A stretch of DNA of 56,998 nucleotides, from the NCBI RefSeq assembly GCF_041949975.1, contig NZ_JBHFQG010000024.1:1-56998 (forward strand). Reading direction: 5' to 3'. How positions within the stretch are numbered: position 1 is the first letter of the stretch; every line of letters begins with the position of its first letter. The stretch comes from Alteribacillus sp041949975 (GTDB lineage: Bacteria > Bacillota > Bacilli > Bacillales > Marinococcaceae). Positions 43,138 to 51,183 of this stretch are shown here, piece by piece. The notes under the pieces are model-generated. The model did no database searches. It was not told the DNA's origin and saw only the letters and a list, made by a program, of their open reading frames with translations. A program made the translations under genes and the position numbers.

Positions 43138-43328
43138 ATGGCAGATGTTGGGCTGCTTTATGTCCCTGTACAATACCTGCATTTACGAACATGATTAAGC
43201 TTTGGGATAACATTTCAAACGCTGCAGGAGTTATTTTGGGCACTCTAGGATTAAATTATATTTGTTGGTTGTTTCTATTCCAAAAAACAACAGGTGAGAA
43301 TACACAAACGGAAGAAATTTGCGTTTAA
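43138..43328 (+). pseudogene. amiS remnant (AmiS/UreI amide channel) with internal deletion
   Basis: An ATG with GGAGGAGAGAGG opens MADVGLLYV, the typical AmiS/UreI start, and is then joined out of frame to the C-terminal part. That part carries CTIPAFTNMIKLWDNISNAA, then GVILGTLGLNYICWLFLFQ, close to the family's final helices. Full AmiS/UreI proteins have about 170-200 residues and six helices; only about 60 codons remain, so roughly two thirds are deleted. The operon thus lost its amide/urea channel gene while keeping the enzymes. Confidence 0.8.
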
Positions 43329-43351
43329 AAAGTATTTGGGGAGGCTGAATT

Positions 43352-44878
43352 ATGAGTGTGAAAAAACCAACAGTTCAACAGTTAGAAACAATATCAAAAG
43401 AATTCCATTTGAATCTAGAAGAAGAAGACATTGCTTTTTACCTACAAATGATAGAGAGAACCCTTAGTTCTTACAATCGTCTTAATCAATTATCCGAACC
43501 AAGTCTTCCAGTAAATTACCCTCGAAACGGAGGCTACCGTCCTTCCGAAGAAGAAAACCCTTATAATGCTTGGTATTGGAAAGCTGAAGTAAAAGGAGAA
43601 AAGAACGGCCCGTTGGCAGGAAAGTCAATCGTGTTAAAAGATAATATCAGCTTAGCAGGCGTTCCGATGATGAATGGGTCAGCAATTTTAGAAGGATATA
43701 TACCAAATGAGGATGCTACCGTGGTAAATAGAATACTAGAGGCTGGTGCAACCATTGCCGGAAAAGCAGTATGTGAAGATCTTTGTCTTTCAGGGGGCAG
43801 TCACACATCAGCTAATGGCCCTGTATTAAATCCACATAATACAGATCACTCCACTGGAGGATCTTCAAGCGGATCCGCAGCACTTGTTGCGGCAGGGGAA
43901 GTAGACATGGCTATCGGCGGAGATCAGGGGGGCTCTATACGAATGCCAAGTTCATGGTGCGGCATTTACGGATTAAAGCCGACTTACGGACTTGTTCCTT
44001 ATACGGGAATTATGCCGATAGAACAAACAATAGATCATACGGGCCCCATGGCAAGAAGTGTAGAAGATGTCGCCTTGCTGCTTGATGTGTTAGCTGGTGA
44101 CAACGGCCTGGACCCAAGACAATCTGGACTTGGAATTAAGAATTACAGTAAAGCACTTACCGAAAGTAAAAGCATTTTGAAAATAGGAATTGTGCGGGAA
44201 GGATTTGAATGGGATGTTTCTGAAGAAGATGTGAGTCAAAAAGTAAAAGAAACCGCTGCTGCAATAAAAGATTATGGAGCATCGGTAGAAGAAGTGTCGA
44301 TACCTATGCATTCTGATGGCATTCATATTTGGAACGGAATCGGAATAGAAGGTTTAACTTCTATGATGATTAAAGAAAATGGCATGGGGACTAACTGGAA
44401 AGGTCATTATAGTACCAACCTGCTTGATTATTATGGGAAATCAAGAAAAGTCAGAGCTGATGAATATTCAGAGACAGTGAAAATGTCACTCCTGCTGGGT
44501 CAGTATTTACAGGAACAATATAACGGAAAATTTTATGCTAAGGCTCAAAATCTATCAAGAGCTTTAAGATCAGCATACGATGAAGTTTTTGAAAAATATG
44601 ACATTCTGATAATGCCAACCACTCCAATGAAAGCTACAAAACTTCCTGCTGGAGATGCAACTCGAGAAGAAGTTATCAGTAAGGCACTAGGAATGATTCA
44701 AAATACCGCTCCGTTTAACGTAACCGGACATCCAGCCATGAATGTTCCTTGTGGAAAATCAAATGGTCTTCCTGTTGGAATGATGCTTGTGGGCAGACAC
44801 GGTATGGATGATCAAGTACTGAAAGCAGCGTTTGCTTATCAATCTCTTCAAAATCCTATAGAAGTACCAAAAGGATAA
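43352..44878 (+). CDS. Amidase-signature (AS) family amidase
   Basis: A 508-residue AS-family amidase. The catalytic Lys lies in GKSIVLKDNISLAGVPMMNG (about residue 96). The Gly/Ser-rich signature STGGSSSGSAALVAAGEVD with GGDQGGSIRMPSSWCG holds the cis-Ser and nucleophile Ser (about 171 and 195). The N-terminal helical extension of about 80 residues and the sequence resemble the broad-range and enantioselective amidases of Rhodococcus found beside nitrile hydratases. It probably widens the amide range of the operon to aryl or branched amides; this is inference. GGGGAGG precedes the ATG, 24 bp after the amiS remnant. Confidence 0.92.
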   Translation: MSVKKPTVQQLETISKEFHLNLEEEDIAFYLQMIERTLSSYNRLNQLSEPSLPVNYPRNGGYRPSEEENPYNAWYWKAEVKGEKNGPLAGKSIVLKDNISLAGVPMMNGSAILEGYIPNEDATVVNRILEAGATIAGKAVCEDLCLSGGSHTSANGPVLNPHNTDHSTGGSSSGSAALVAAGEVDMAIGGDQGGSIRMPSSWCGIYGLKPTYGLVPYTGIMPIEQTIDHTGPMARSVEDVALLLDVLAGDNGLDPRQSGLGIKNYSKALTESKSILKIGIVREGFEWDVSEEDVSQKVKETAAAIKDYGASVEEVSIPMHSDGIHIWNGIGIEGLTSMMIKENGMGTNWKGHYSTNLLDYYGKSRKVRADEYSETVKMSLLLGQYLQEQYNGKFYAKAQNLSRALRSAYDEVFEKYDILIMPTTPMKATKLPAGDATREEVISKALGMIQNTAPFNVTGHPAMNVPCGKSNGLPVGMMLVGRHGMDDQVLKAAFAYQSLQNPIEVPKG

Positions 44879-44990
44879 TGTATTTGAAAGGATGCTTCAT
44901 GGGTTGAGTAGAAAACGGGCAGGAGATTCTGCCTTTTCAACCGGATAAGACGTATCTTCAAGAATGCCTGCCCTTTGACCGTTTCCACCC

Positions 44991-45035
44991 ACAAAAGAGG
45001 GCTGTCCCTATTTTTGGGACTGCTCTTCTCCTTTT
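44991..45035. terminator. Terminator between amidase and tatC genes
   Basis: The AAGAGGGCTGTCCC arm pairs with GGGACTGCTCTT and is followed by CTCCTTTT. A second GGCAG/CTGCC hairpin with a TTTT tail lies at about 44921-44940. The pair closes the amidase operon and the convergent tat operon. Confidence 0.7.
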
Positions 45036-45036
45036 A

Positions 45037-45753
45037 TTAAGAAACTTTCGCACGAATTCTTTTTCGATAAACCACTTTACTTACGGTAATACTCACCTCA
45101 TACAATGCAAGCAGTGGGATAATAACCAGCACGTCAGAGATGAAGTCTGGAGGTGTAATAAGTACCGAGAGGACGATCAATCCAAAATACGAATACTTTC
45201 TAGCTTTCACGAGTTTATATGGATCAATAATGCCTAGTTTTGTTAAAAACATAATGACTGCGGGCATTTCGAACAAAAACCCAAATGGAAGTGTGAGGTG
45301 AAGCATAAAGGTAAAATATTTTTCAACGGTGAAATAAGTTTCGAAATCACTGCCTGCAAGTCCTTCTAAAAAAGAAATAACGAGAGGGAACAGCACAAAA
45401 TACCCAAAAGCAATTCCGGCTAAAAATAGAAGAAATAAAGCAGGAATAAAGGCGAGTGTTGCTTTTTGTTCGTGCCGGGTTAAAGCAGGCTGTACAAATT
45501 TCCATACTTGAAGCGCCGCAATGGGAAAGGTGACTGCAATGGCGGAAGTACCGGCAATCATCATATATACCCAAAGAATATCCCCCGGGCCAAGCAGTGC
45601 CAATTTATCGTCAAGGTCTTTAACAAGATATTGATAAATATCTTTCACAAAAACAAACGAAACAATGAACGAAAATATAAAAGTAAGCAGAGTAATTATA
45701 ATTCTTTTTCGAAGCTCGCTAAGATGTTCAATGATATTCATTTCACTATCCAT
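45037..45753 (-). CDS. tatC: Twin-arginine translocase TatC
   Basis: A 238-residue six-helix membrane protein. It has the conserved N-terminal cytosolic segment EHLSELRKRIIITL, the signal-binding region FALPGLTRHEQK-like stretch (here FVQPALTRHEQKATL), and the PFGFLFEMPAVIMFLTKLGI and LITPPDFISDV segments. It is the receptor for RR signal peptides. It follows tatA on the phoX transcript, an arrangement like phoD-tatAd-tatCd in B. subtilis, which suggests a dedicated Tat pathway for the phosphatase. RBS AAAGGAGAG before the ATG. Confidence 0.95.
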   Translation of the reverse strand: MDSEMNIIEHLSELRKRIIITLLTFIFSFIVSFVFVKDIYQYLVKDLDDKLALLGPGDILWVYMMIAGTSAIAVTFPIAALQVWKFVQPALTRHEQKATLAFIPALFLLFLAGIAFGYFVLFPLVISFLEGLAGSDFETYFTVEKYFTFMLHLTLPFGFLFEMPAVIMFLTKLGIIDPYKLVKARKYSYFGLIVLSVLITPPDFISDVLVIIPLLALYEVSITVSKVVYRKRIRAKVS

Positions 45754-45783
45754 AGTATGTACCTCTCCTTTCTTACAAAGTGC

Positions 45784-45826
45784 AAAGATGTAAGCAGGTA
45801 TAATTATGATACCCGCCTACATCTTT
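45784..45826 (-). promoter_or_regulatory. Long RNA hairpin between tatA and tatC
   Basis: Two 18-base arms (45784-45801 and 45809-45826) surround a 7-base loop. In the minus-strand transcript all 18 pairs form, two of them as G-U; in the opposite strand these would be A-C mismatches. This asymmetry shows selection for the structure in the tat mRNA. There is no strong T run after it. It may act as a partial terminator or processing site keeping TatC lower than TatA. Confidence 0.65.
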
Positions 45827-45831
45827 ATTCA

Positions 45832-46053
45832 TTAGCTTCCTGTTTTTTCTTGCGATCTCTCTACAGCCTGCAGATTTCTATCTGATTTTTTTTCTTGTTC
45901 CTCACCGTTTACAAGTTCATTGGTTGCTTTTTTAAATTCTTTCAGTGTACTTCCAAATGCCCGTCCGATTTCTGGCAGCTTGGATGGCCCAAAAATAATC
46001 AGTGCAATAACAAGAACGAGAATTAATCCTGGAATGCCGATATTTTGAAGCAT
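45832..46053 (-). CDS. tatA: Twin-arginine translocase TatA
   Basis: A 73-residue protein with a single N-terminal transmembrane helix (IGIPGLILVLVIALIIFG), the FGPSKLPEIGRAFG hinge and amphipathic helix, and a charged tail. This is the usual TatA size in Gram-positive bacteria, where one TatA does the work of TatA and TatB. It multimerises to form the pore for folded proteins; the likely substrate is PhoX encoded 28 bp upstream. AGGAGGT lies 8 bases before the ATG. Confidence 0.95.
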   Translation of the reverse strand: MLQNIGIPGLILVLVIALIIFGPSKLPEIGRAFGSTLKEFKKATNELVNGEEQEKKSDRNLQAVERSQEKTGS

Positions 46054-46080
46054 AAGTGAAACCTCCTTTATCTTTGCTTT

Positions 46081-47508
46081 TTATAAGATAGGCATGCCGT
46101 GGCGGTGGAATGCAGCTGCTTCAAGGGTGGACAGTCCTTTTCTTTCTGCGAATTCGGCAAGTTTATCATCCACTTTAGGCGCGTAAGCAGCTGGTGGTGC
46201 AGCGTGCCCCATTTGACGCTGACGACCGGCATTTTTACGTGCGAACGGCCCCCAAATCGCAAATGTGATACCAGGGCTTTGAATGTTTACAAAGAAAGTT
46301 TGTCCGTCTGTAGAAAAGGTAGGACCGGCAATTTCGGAATCGTTTAAGCGGTTTTCGGCAAAAGTATACGCCTCTCCTTCTGGCGTCAAACCAACAATAC
46401 GGTCCACTCCACCGCTGTCTTCGGCAATCCATAAGTCTCCCCACGGCGTAATACAGATGTTATCCGGCATTTCTAAATCATTCGCATCAGAGGATTCGTA
46501 AAAAAGCTCAAGGGTGTTTGTAGCAGAAATGTAGCGATACACCCGTCCGAGATTTTTATCTCCTGCTGATGTATCATCAAACCAGAATACACCACCTGCA
46601 AAATAAGCACCTTCTAACCGGCTGAATTGAATACAGTCTTTGGCGATCGCGTCATCGGTCGGTTTTTCTGGATCCACGTCCTTCCAGACGATCGAAAAGT
46701 TCTGACCGGTATCAAAGTCTCCGACTGATGTAGAAGACTTTTCTTCTAGAGCTGCTGCTTGAAGAGTGCCGCCTTTTTGAAGGGCACCGGCTTTTTGGCT
46801 TCTATCATTAGGAAGAAAGCGATAGAAAAAGCTTGGTCCTGCATCTTCGGTTAAGTATACAATTCCTGTTTCAGGATCTATGGCTGTTGCTTCGTGAGAG
46901 AAAGCTCCCATATCTCTGATTGGTGTTTTTGATAACTTTCCTTCCGGGTCATCCGGGTCTACTTCAAATACATAGCCATGTCCCTTTTCTAATGTTTCTT
47001 CGCATGTAAGCCAGGTTCCCCATGGTGTAGCACCTCCCGCACAGTTGCGGATCGTACCGGCAGAAGTTATATATTCTTCTTCAAGTTTTCGATTCGGGCC
47101 GACTACAAGGGCTGTCGTGCCACCAGTTTCATTTTTGTTATATGGATTTTTACCCTCTACAGGTAGAGAAGGGTTCCCACTTAGTTCATGGTTTCGTACG
47201 AGAACAGTTGAATTGTGTTTGCCTGGAAAAGCTGCCATCCCGTCAAACATGGCTGGTATCGGGCGTCCATCGAAAAGCTTTCCGCCTTCTTCAGAAATAA
47301 TGCGGTACTGAAAGCCTTTAGGAAGATCTAGAACACCGCCAGGGTCCTTCACAAGCGGTCCATAACCATTAGAAGAAGCAATGTTAGAAGCAGCTAATGA
47401 CGTTTGTTTTCCCCCAAAAGTAAACAATCCAGCAGAGCTTAATGTAACAGCTAATGTACTCATCCCACCTGCTTTAATGAAAGCACGACGATTCATGTTT
47501 TTGTTCAA
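46081..47508 (-). CDS. phoX: PhoX-type phosphatase (DUF839) with Tat signal peptide
   Basis: A 475-residue exported protein with a Tat signal: the NRRAFIKAGG twin-Arg motif (R7, R8), a hydrophobic helix and a likely cut after LAAS. The PhoX/DUF839 beta-propeller follows, with GFQYRIISEEGG, VRNHELSGNPSL, WGTWLTCEETLEKGHGYVFE and GAFSHEATAIDPETGIVY. PhoX alkaline phosphatases carry an Fe-Ca cluster, must be folded before export and release phosphate from organic esters. The signature GRVYRYI near the C-terminal third also fits. TTG start at 47508, 10 bases after AGGAGG (ATG 47496 is an alternative). First gene of phoX-tatA-tatC. Confidence 0.92.
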   Translation of the reverse strand: MNKNMNRRAFIKAGGMSTLAVTLSSAGLFTFGGKQTSLAASNIASSNGYGPLVKDPGGVLDLPKGFQYRIISEEGGKLFDGRPIPAMFDGMAAFPGKHNSTVLVRNHELSGNPSLPVEGKNPYNKNETGGTTALVVGPNRKLEEEYITSAGTIRNCAGGATPWGTWLTCEETLEKGHGYVFEVDPDDPEGKLSKTPIRDMGAFSHEATAIDPETGIVYLTEDAGPSFFYRFLPNDRSQKAGALQKGGTLQAAALEEKSSTSVGDFDTGQNFSIVWKDVDPEKPTDDAIAKDCIQFSRLEGAYFAGGVFWFDDTSAGDKNLGRVYRYISATNTLELFYESSDANDLEMPDNICITPWGDLWIAEDSGGVDRIVGLTPEGEAYTFAENRLNDSEIAGPTFSTDGQTFFVNIQSPGITFAIWGPFARKNAGRQRQMGHAAPPAAYAPKVDDKLAEFAERKGLSTLEAAAFHRHGMPIL

Positions 47509-47582
47509 AACAACGATTCCTCCTCAAATAATTTATGAGCACCGGCGTTAACTCCGCCTTAAGTAAAAAACTACTAGATGAA

Positions 47583-47610
47583 TGTTGAAGCAGAGTTTAC
47601 TTATTGTAAA
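47583..47610 (-). promoter_or_regulatory. Candidate Pho box upstream of phoX
   Basis: On the minus strand TTTACA-N5-TAAACT-N5-TCAACA gives three hexamers at an exact 11-bp period. They match the PhoP direct-repeat consensus TT(A/C/T)ACA at 6, 4 and 5 of 6 bases. They lie 75-102 bp before the phoX start codon, a normal position for PhoP~P activation under phosphate starvation. Confidence 0.6.
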
Positions 47611-47851
47611 AATTTCACTTATCAAGAAAGTTAGTTCTAAAGTAAGTTATAAAAGGTGATGTGTGATGAAAAAAAGTTGAATTATTTTTAAATGGAGGTA
47701 CTTTTTTATTAGGACAATACTAAATCAACGGAAAGTTTTGCATTGCAACCATTCTAACGAACGAATATATGTAAAAATTACATTAAGACAGTTCAAAAAA
47801 TTGGCTGTATAAAGGAGCATTAACCACGCGGAGACTGTCAAAAGAGGATAT

Positions 47852-47883
47852 AAAAAAGGCTGCCTCTTATTTATGAGACAACC
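47852..47883 (-). terminator. Terminator of the general-stress gene
   Basis: On the minus strand GGTTGTCTC pairs fully with GAGGCAGCC (three G-U pairs), with ATAAATAA between, followed by TTTTTT. Confidence 0.8.
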
Positions 47884-47896
47884 CTTCTGCTTTCTG

Positions 47897-48460
47897 TTAA
47901 AATGTTCTTTTTGTTCCGCCGCTGTAGGAGTGAGGATACATATGAGTATTTTGTGTGCGATGAGAAGAAAAGGTATCATAAATATTATTTTGATGTTCTT
48001 CATCCGCTTCTACAAGAACGAGAATATGATTATTTTTTAAATAATTCTCATAATTTTTGGCATGTTCTTCAGGGATGCCAGCACCGACAAATGCTCCTAC
48101 AAGTCCACCACCGCCAGCACCAACACCCGCTCCAGCTAAGGCAGAAGCAATTGGGCCAGCACCTGCTATAGGACCAATCCCGGGAATAGCTAATAAACTT
48201 AAACCGACTACGGCACCTAACACACCGCCACTTCCAGCTCCTAAACCGGCACCTTTTCCAATGCTTTTGCTTTTCCCTGTTTTTGTGCTGTCATCAACTG
48301 ACGTTGTACCTGTTTTGTTTTCCACCGCATCAAGGTCATTCTGATTTTTTGAAAAAACCGAAATGTCTTCTGTTTTATAGCCTTCTGCCTTTAAACCCTC
48401 AATTGCGTTTACTGCGTCTACTTGGTCTTTAAACACACCACCGACAATCTTTTTGTGCAT
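47897..48460 (-). CDS. General-stress protein with YflT domain and glycine-zipper region
   Basis: 187 residues: an N-terminal YflT/GS17M-type domain (KKIVGGVFKDQVDAVNAIEG then LKAEGYKTEDISVFSKNQND, about 1-45), a hydrophobic Gly/Ala-rich stretch (about 70-135, with GAGLGAGSGGVLGAVVGLSL and AGAGVGAGGGGLVGAFVGAG) and a C-terminal domain with IPEEHAKNYENYLKNNHILV. Such proteins are induced by salt, heat and ethanol in bacilli. The Gly-zipper may insert into or lie on the membrane. The function is unknown. AGGAGGG precedes the ATG, and a sigma-B-type promoter lies directly upstream, consistent with stress induction. Confidence 0.85.
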   Translation of the reverse strand: MHKKIVGGVFKDQVDAVNAIEGLKAEGYKTEDISVFSKNQNDLDAVENKTGTTSVDDSTKTGKSKSIGKGAGLGAGSGGVLGAVVGLSLLAIPGIGPIAGAGPIASALAGAGVGAGGGGLVGAFVGAGIPEEHAKNYENYLKNNHILVLVEADEEHQNNIYDTFSSHRTQNTHMYPHSYSGGTKRTF

Positions 48461-48504
48461 GTAATGAAACCCTCCTTTATTCGTTCAGGTTTTCATTTAT
48501 GCTG

Positions 48505-48531
48505 ATTCCCGGATAAGTGTCTTCCTAAAAC
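48505..48531 (-). promoter_or_regulatory. Sigma-B-type promoter of the general-stress gene
   Basis: On the minus strand GTTTTA-N15-GGGAAT fits the sigma-B consensus GTTTAA-N13-15-GGGTAT with one mismatch in each box, 45-71 bp before the ATG. Confidence 0.65.
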
Positions 48532-48535
48532 CTTT

Positions 48536-48910
48536 TTATTGTGTGTCCATGCGAAGCTTGTTATTTGCAGGCAGCAAATGTGTTGCCAAAAAGGTATGAA
48601 AATAATATTCCCCGAAAGCTAAAACTGCTGCGGAAATAAGAGCTGCAAGTGGTGCTGGAGTTCCAGGTTCAAAGATGGCAAGGCCGACCAGCCAAATAAT
48701 AAGAAAGGCAAGTGCAAAATCAGCAAACACGGCTGGCATATTTCTGATTTTTGGCATAATAAACAAGTCTCCTGGATAAGAGATAGCTCCAATAATGAGA
48801 GTCAAAAGAAGTACATTCCAAAAAGAAACCCCAAAGCCGATCGTAAGAATGAGAAAAAGACCAACAAGTGTCATTATTCCTTTAAATGCTAAAGCTTTTG
48901 CATGATCCAT
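48536..48910 (-). CDS. YndM-like (DUF2512) membrane protein
   Basis: 124 residues with four hydrophobic helices: LAFKGIMTLVGLFLILTIGF, VLLLTLIIGAISYPGDLFIM, FADFALAFLIIWLVGLAIF and ALISAAVLAFGEYYFHTFL. The GAISYPGDLFIMP segment is characteristic of DUF2512/YndM. The role is unknown; related proteins of spore-formers are often stress-induced. AAAGAGGG lies before the ATG. A weak sigma-B-like promoter lies upstream, and the stress gene promoter overlaps its 3' end, so the two may be induced together. Confidence 0.82.
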   Translation of the reverse strand: MDHAKALAFKGIMTLVGLFLILTIGFGVSFWNVLLLTLIIGAISYPGDLFIMPKIRNMPAVFADFALAFLIIWLVGLAIFEPGTPAPLAALISAAVLAFGEYYFHTFLATHLLPANNKLRMDTQ

Positions 48911-48982
48911 ACGTATTAACCCTCTTTCTTAAATAATTAAGTGATCTCCTTTATTTTTCCAATAATCCTTCTTTTTATTCTT

Positions 48983-49009
48983 ATTGCCGTATAGGAGGAG
49001 GGTTCAAAC
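48983..49009 (-). promoter_or_regulatory. Possible sigma-B-type promoter of the yndM-like gene
   Basis: On the minus strand GTTTGA-N15-GGCAAT has one mismatch in each box relative to the sigma-B consensus (GGGWAT taken for the -10). It lies about 75-100 bp before the start codon. Confidence 0.4.
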
Positions 49010-49020
49010 GATAATGCACA

Positions 49021-49064
49021 AAAAAGCGGACAATTGGGAAATGAGACCCATTTGTCCGCTTTTT
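49021..49064. terminator. Terminator of the desaturase gene
   Basis: AAAAAGCGGACAA (49021-49033) pairs with TTGTCCGCTTTTT (49052-49064); A-rich before and T-rich after, so usable in both directions. Confidence 0.88.
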
Positions 49065-49066
49065 CA

Positions 49067-50122
49067 TTATTTCTTTTTCAATCTTGTCGTTCTTATTTTT
49101 TTAGGGTTTAGTCCATGTCCTAAGGAGCCATAAGCCTTGTTGCCGTATGGATCAACGAGCTGATTTTGGTCAAAATAAACACGCGGTGTTTTCCAAAGTG
49201 CTTTCAGGGCTTCTCCCATAGGCATTTCATGATATCTATCCGGCCACATTTTCTTAATCTTTTCTTTCACAAGGGGATAATATTTTGAGCTCATCCCTGG
49301 GAATAAATGGTGCTCTGTATGATAAGAAAAATTAAAGTGAAGCACGTCGACCCATTTTGGTACTGTCACTGTTAAACTGTTGGCTAAAGGGTCATTGACC
49401 GGCACTAAAGGATTTAAACGGTGATTGGTAGAAATGTATGCCATGACGATAAAATTAGCAATCAAAAGTGGAATAAAAAAGGCAAAAATCCACTTTTCAA
49501 ATCCCATAATAAATAACAAGCTAATCCAGCTTGCCCACGGAACAACTGTTTGCAGAAGTACTTCAGGCTGCTTTTTTGGTTTAAATTCTTTAATATAAAT
49601 CACCAGCATTTTCAATGAATGTGCTGAAAACTGTATACTTAACGATGCAAAGGCAAAAAAAGCGCGCACACCCAATGGCAGACGGTACACGGAACGAACA
49701 ACCTTCATTTTGGAAAGCTTTTCGAGCGTAGGCCAGGCATCTGGGTCATGCTCATCGTGCTGTGTATGAACATGGTGGGTTAAGTTATGCCATTTTCGCC
49801 AAATTTTCGGACTGACGCTTAACGGCCAAAAAGCAATCGCTCCAAGGATATCGCGAAGCCACGCTCTTCGTATTACTGTTCCGTGCAGAATTTCATGTCC
49901 GAGGAAACCTAAAGCTGCAAAACTCGCCCCAATAATAAAAGAAAAAATAATATTAACGAGCGGGTGAATGTTAAAAAGGCCTATCATCAAAAAACAAACA
50001 ACAACAACACACAAATATGCTAAACCGCCAAGCAGGCGGGCAGGTACAGGTTTAAAAGCTTCTTTTGGTAAATGCTTTTTTAGATGCTTAGCATAAACCG
50101 AAAATTTCTCGAGTTCACTCAC
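49067..50122 (-). CDS. Membrane fatty-acid (acyl-lipid) desaturase
   Basis: A 351-residue membrane-bound di-iron desaturase with the histidine boxes of the family: HEILHG, HNLTHHVHTQHDEHD and the late HTEHHLFPG. Two pairs of hydrophobic helices flank them. It introduces a double bond in lipid acyl chains to keep the membrane fluid, as Des does in the cold in B. subtilis; no DesKR genes are nearby. I choose GTG 50122 because GGGAG lies 7 bases upstream; an ATG at 50170 would add 16 residues but has a poorly placed site. It is monocistronic with a strong terminator. Confidence 0.9.
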   Translation of the reverse strand: MSELEKFSVYAKHLKKHLPKEAFKPVPARLLGGLAYLCVVVVCFLMIGLFNIHPLVNIIFSFIIGASFAALGFLGHEILHGTVIRRAWLRDILGAIAFWPLSVSPKIWRKWHNLTHHVHTQHDEHDPDAWPTLEKLSKMKVVRSVYRLPLGVRAFFAFASLSIQFSAHSLKMLVIYIKEFKPKKQPEVLLQTVVPWASWISLLFIMGFEKWIFAFFIPLLIANFIVMAYISTNHRLNPLVPVNDPLANSLTVTVPKWVDVLHFNFSYHTEHHLFPGMSSKYYPLVKEKIKKMWPDRYHEMPMGEALKALWKTPRVYFDQNQLVDPYGNKAYGSLGHGLNPKKIRTTRLKKK

Positions 50123-50342
50123 AAGGATGCTCCCTTCATGACGTTTTATGAGAAAGGGTACAATTTCCATAAATACGTTTCGTACCTAACAAGCGTACAC
50201 CCACCTCCTATATACGTCAATGGCTATTATTACCTGGTCTTAATATTTGTTTCTAAAAAGCTTTTAAATCAATGTATTGAAAGCTCGAAAAAAAGGGAAA
50301 AAATAAAGAAACGATGTTCAGGAAAAGGAAGGAGACGAATAC

Positions 50343-50990
50343 ATGACGGAACCTTTCATTCAAAATCATCATTTAAATGTCATTAAAAACAAAGGCCGCC
50401 ACATTCAATACTGTTTTCATGATATAGAGGATGCAAGTGTCCTTCAAGCTGTGAAAGGACAGGCTGCAGATCAAGTGAAACAAGCTTTTTCTAAATTAAC
50501 GAAGGAGGAAGAAGAAGTTATTGATCCGTTATCGGATGTAAAGACTAGCATTGAAGTAGAAGCATTTATTGGATCGGTGTATCCGTATGTCAAGCCATTT
50601 CCAGCTATTGATAAAACACAGATCAAGAAGCTGTTTCCGAATCACAAGAAAATGCAGTTTCCAGTTCTTGAGAACATAGACTTTTCCCATCTCACCTATC
50701 TTGGCTGGAATGATCCAGGTCAGCAGAAAAAATATTTGATATATGAATTGGACGGTGAATTAGTTGGTGTTACTGGCCGGTATACTCAGCCTACGCAGCG
50801 AAACTATTGCTATTTCTGTAACGAGCTTACTCCTGTCCATCTCGTAAGTATAAAAACAGATGAGTCTTCATCTGAAAACCCTGATTACTACAGGTCCATC
50901 GGCCAGTATATATGTAAAGACAGTGAAGAGTGCAATAAAAACATAACCGATGTCAGGGCACTAGAGTCTTTTATTAGAAAAGTAAAATAA
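50343..50990 (+). CDS. FusB/FBP-type elongation factor G-binding protein
   Basis: A 215-residue protein with a helical N-terminal domain and a C-terminal zinc-finger domain. The segments LTYLGWNDPGQQKKYLIYEL, NYCYFCNELTPVHLV and the zinc knuckle GQYICKDSEECNKNITDV align directly with staphylococcal FusB (VGWNE.ASNRKYIIY, FCTICN, GDYICRDSIHCNKQLTD). The Cys residues at about 157, 160, 192 and 198 are the zinc ligands. FusB-type proteins bind EF-G and free it from stalled, fusidic-acid-locked ribosomes; chromosomal copies in bacilli (FBP) are thought to rescue EF-G in general. Resistance is not proven by sequence. AAGGAAGGAG precedes the ATG. Confidence 0.88.
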   Translation: MTEPFIQNHHLNVIKNKGRHIQYCFHDIEDASVLQAVKGQAADQVKQAFSKLTKEEEEVIDPLSDVKTSIEVEAFIGSVYPYVKPFPAIDKTQIKKLFPNHKKMQFPVLENIDFSHLTYLGWNDPGQQKKYLIYELDGELVGVTGRYTQPTQRNYCYFCNELTPVHLVSIKTDESSSENPDYYRSIGQYICKDSEECNKNITDVRALESFIRKVK

Positions 50991-51183
50991 AGGTCAATTC
51001 CAGATGTAAGCGGGCAATAGAGAAAATCTCTATGTCCGTTTATTTTTTGATTAAACAGGTATTCTGCTGCTTCTAGAGCAAAAAGCATGTTAATTTTTCT
51101 CTCAAAAATCATTTTTTTCTCGTCTTCTTCTGAAACAATGAAAGAAAAGGGAAAAATTTCATTTTGCCGGGAGTGGGAGAGAT

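Noticed and set aside
47766..47781. TATGTAAAAATTACAT as a third PlcR box
   Set aside because: The half-sites are one base too close to fit TATGNANNNNTNCATA; it is a palindrome in AT-rich DNA with no promoter context.
50123..50170. ATG 50170 as desaturase start
   Set aside because: It has only a weak AGGT 14 bases upstream, while GTG 50122 follows GGGAG at 7 bases; 50170 remains possible.
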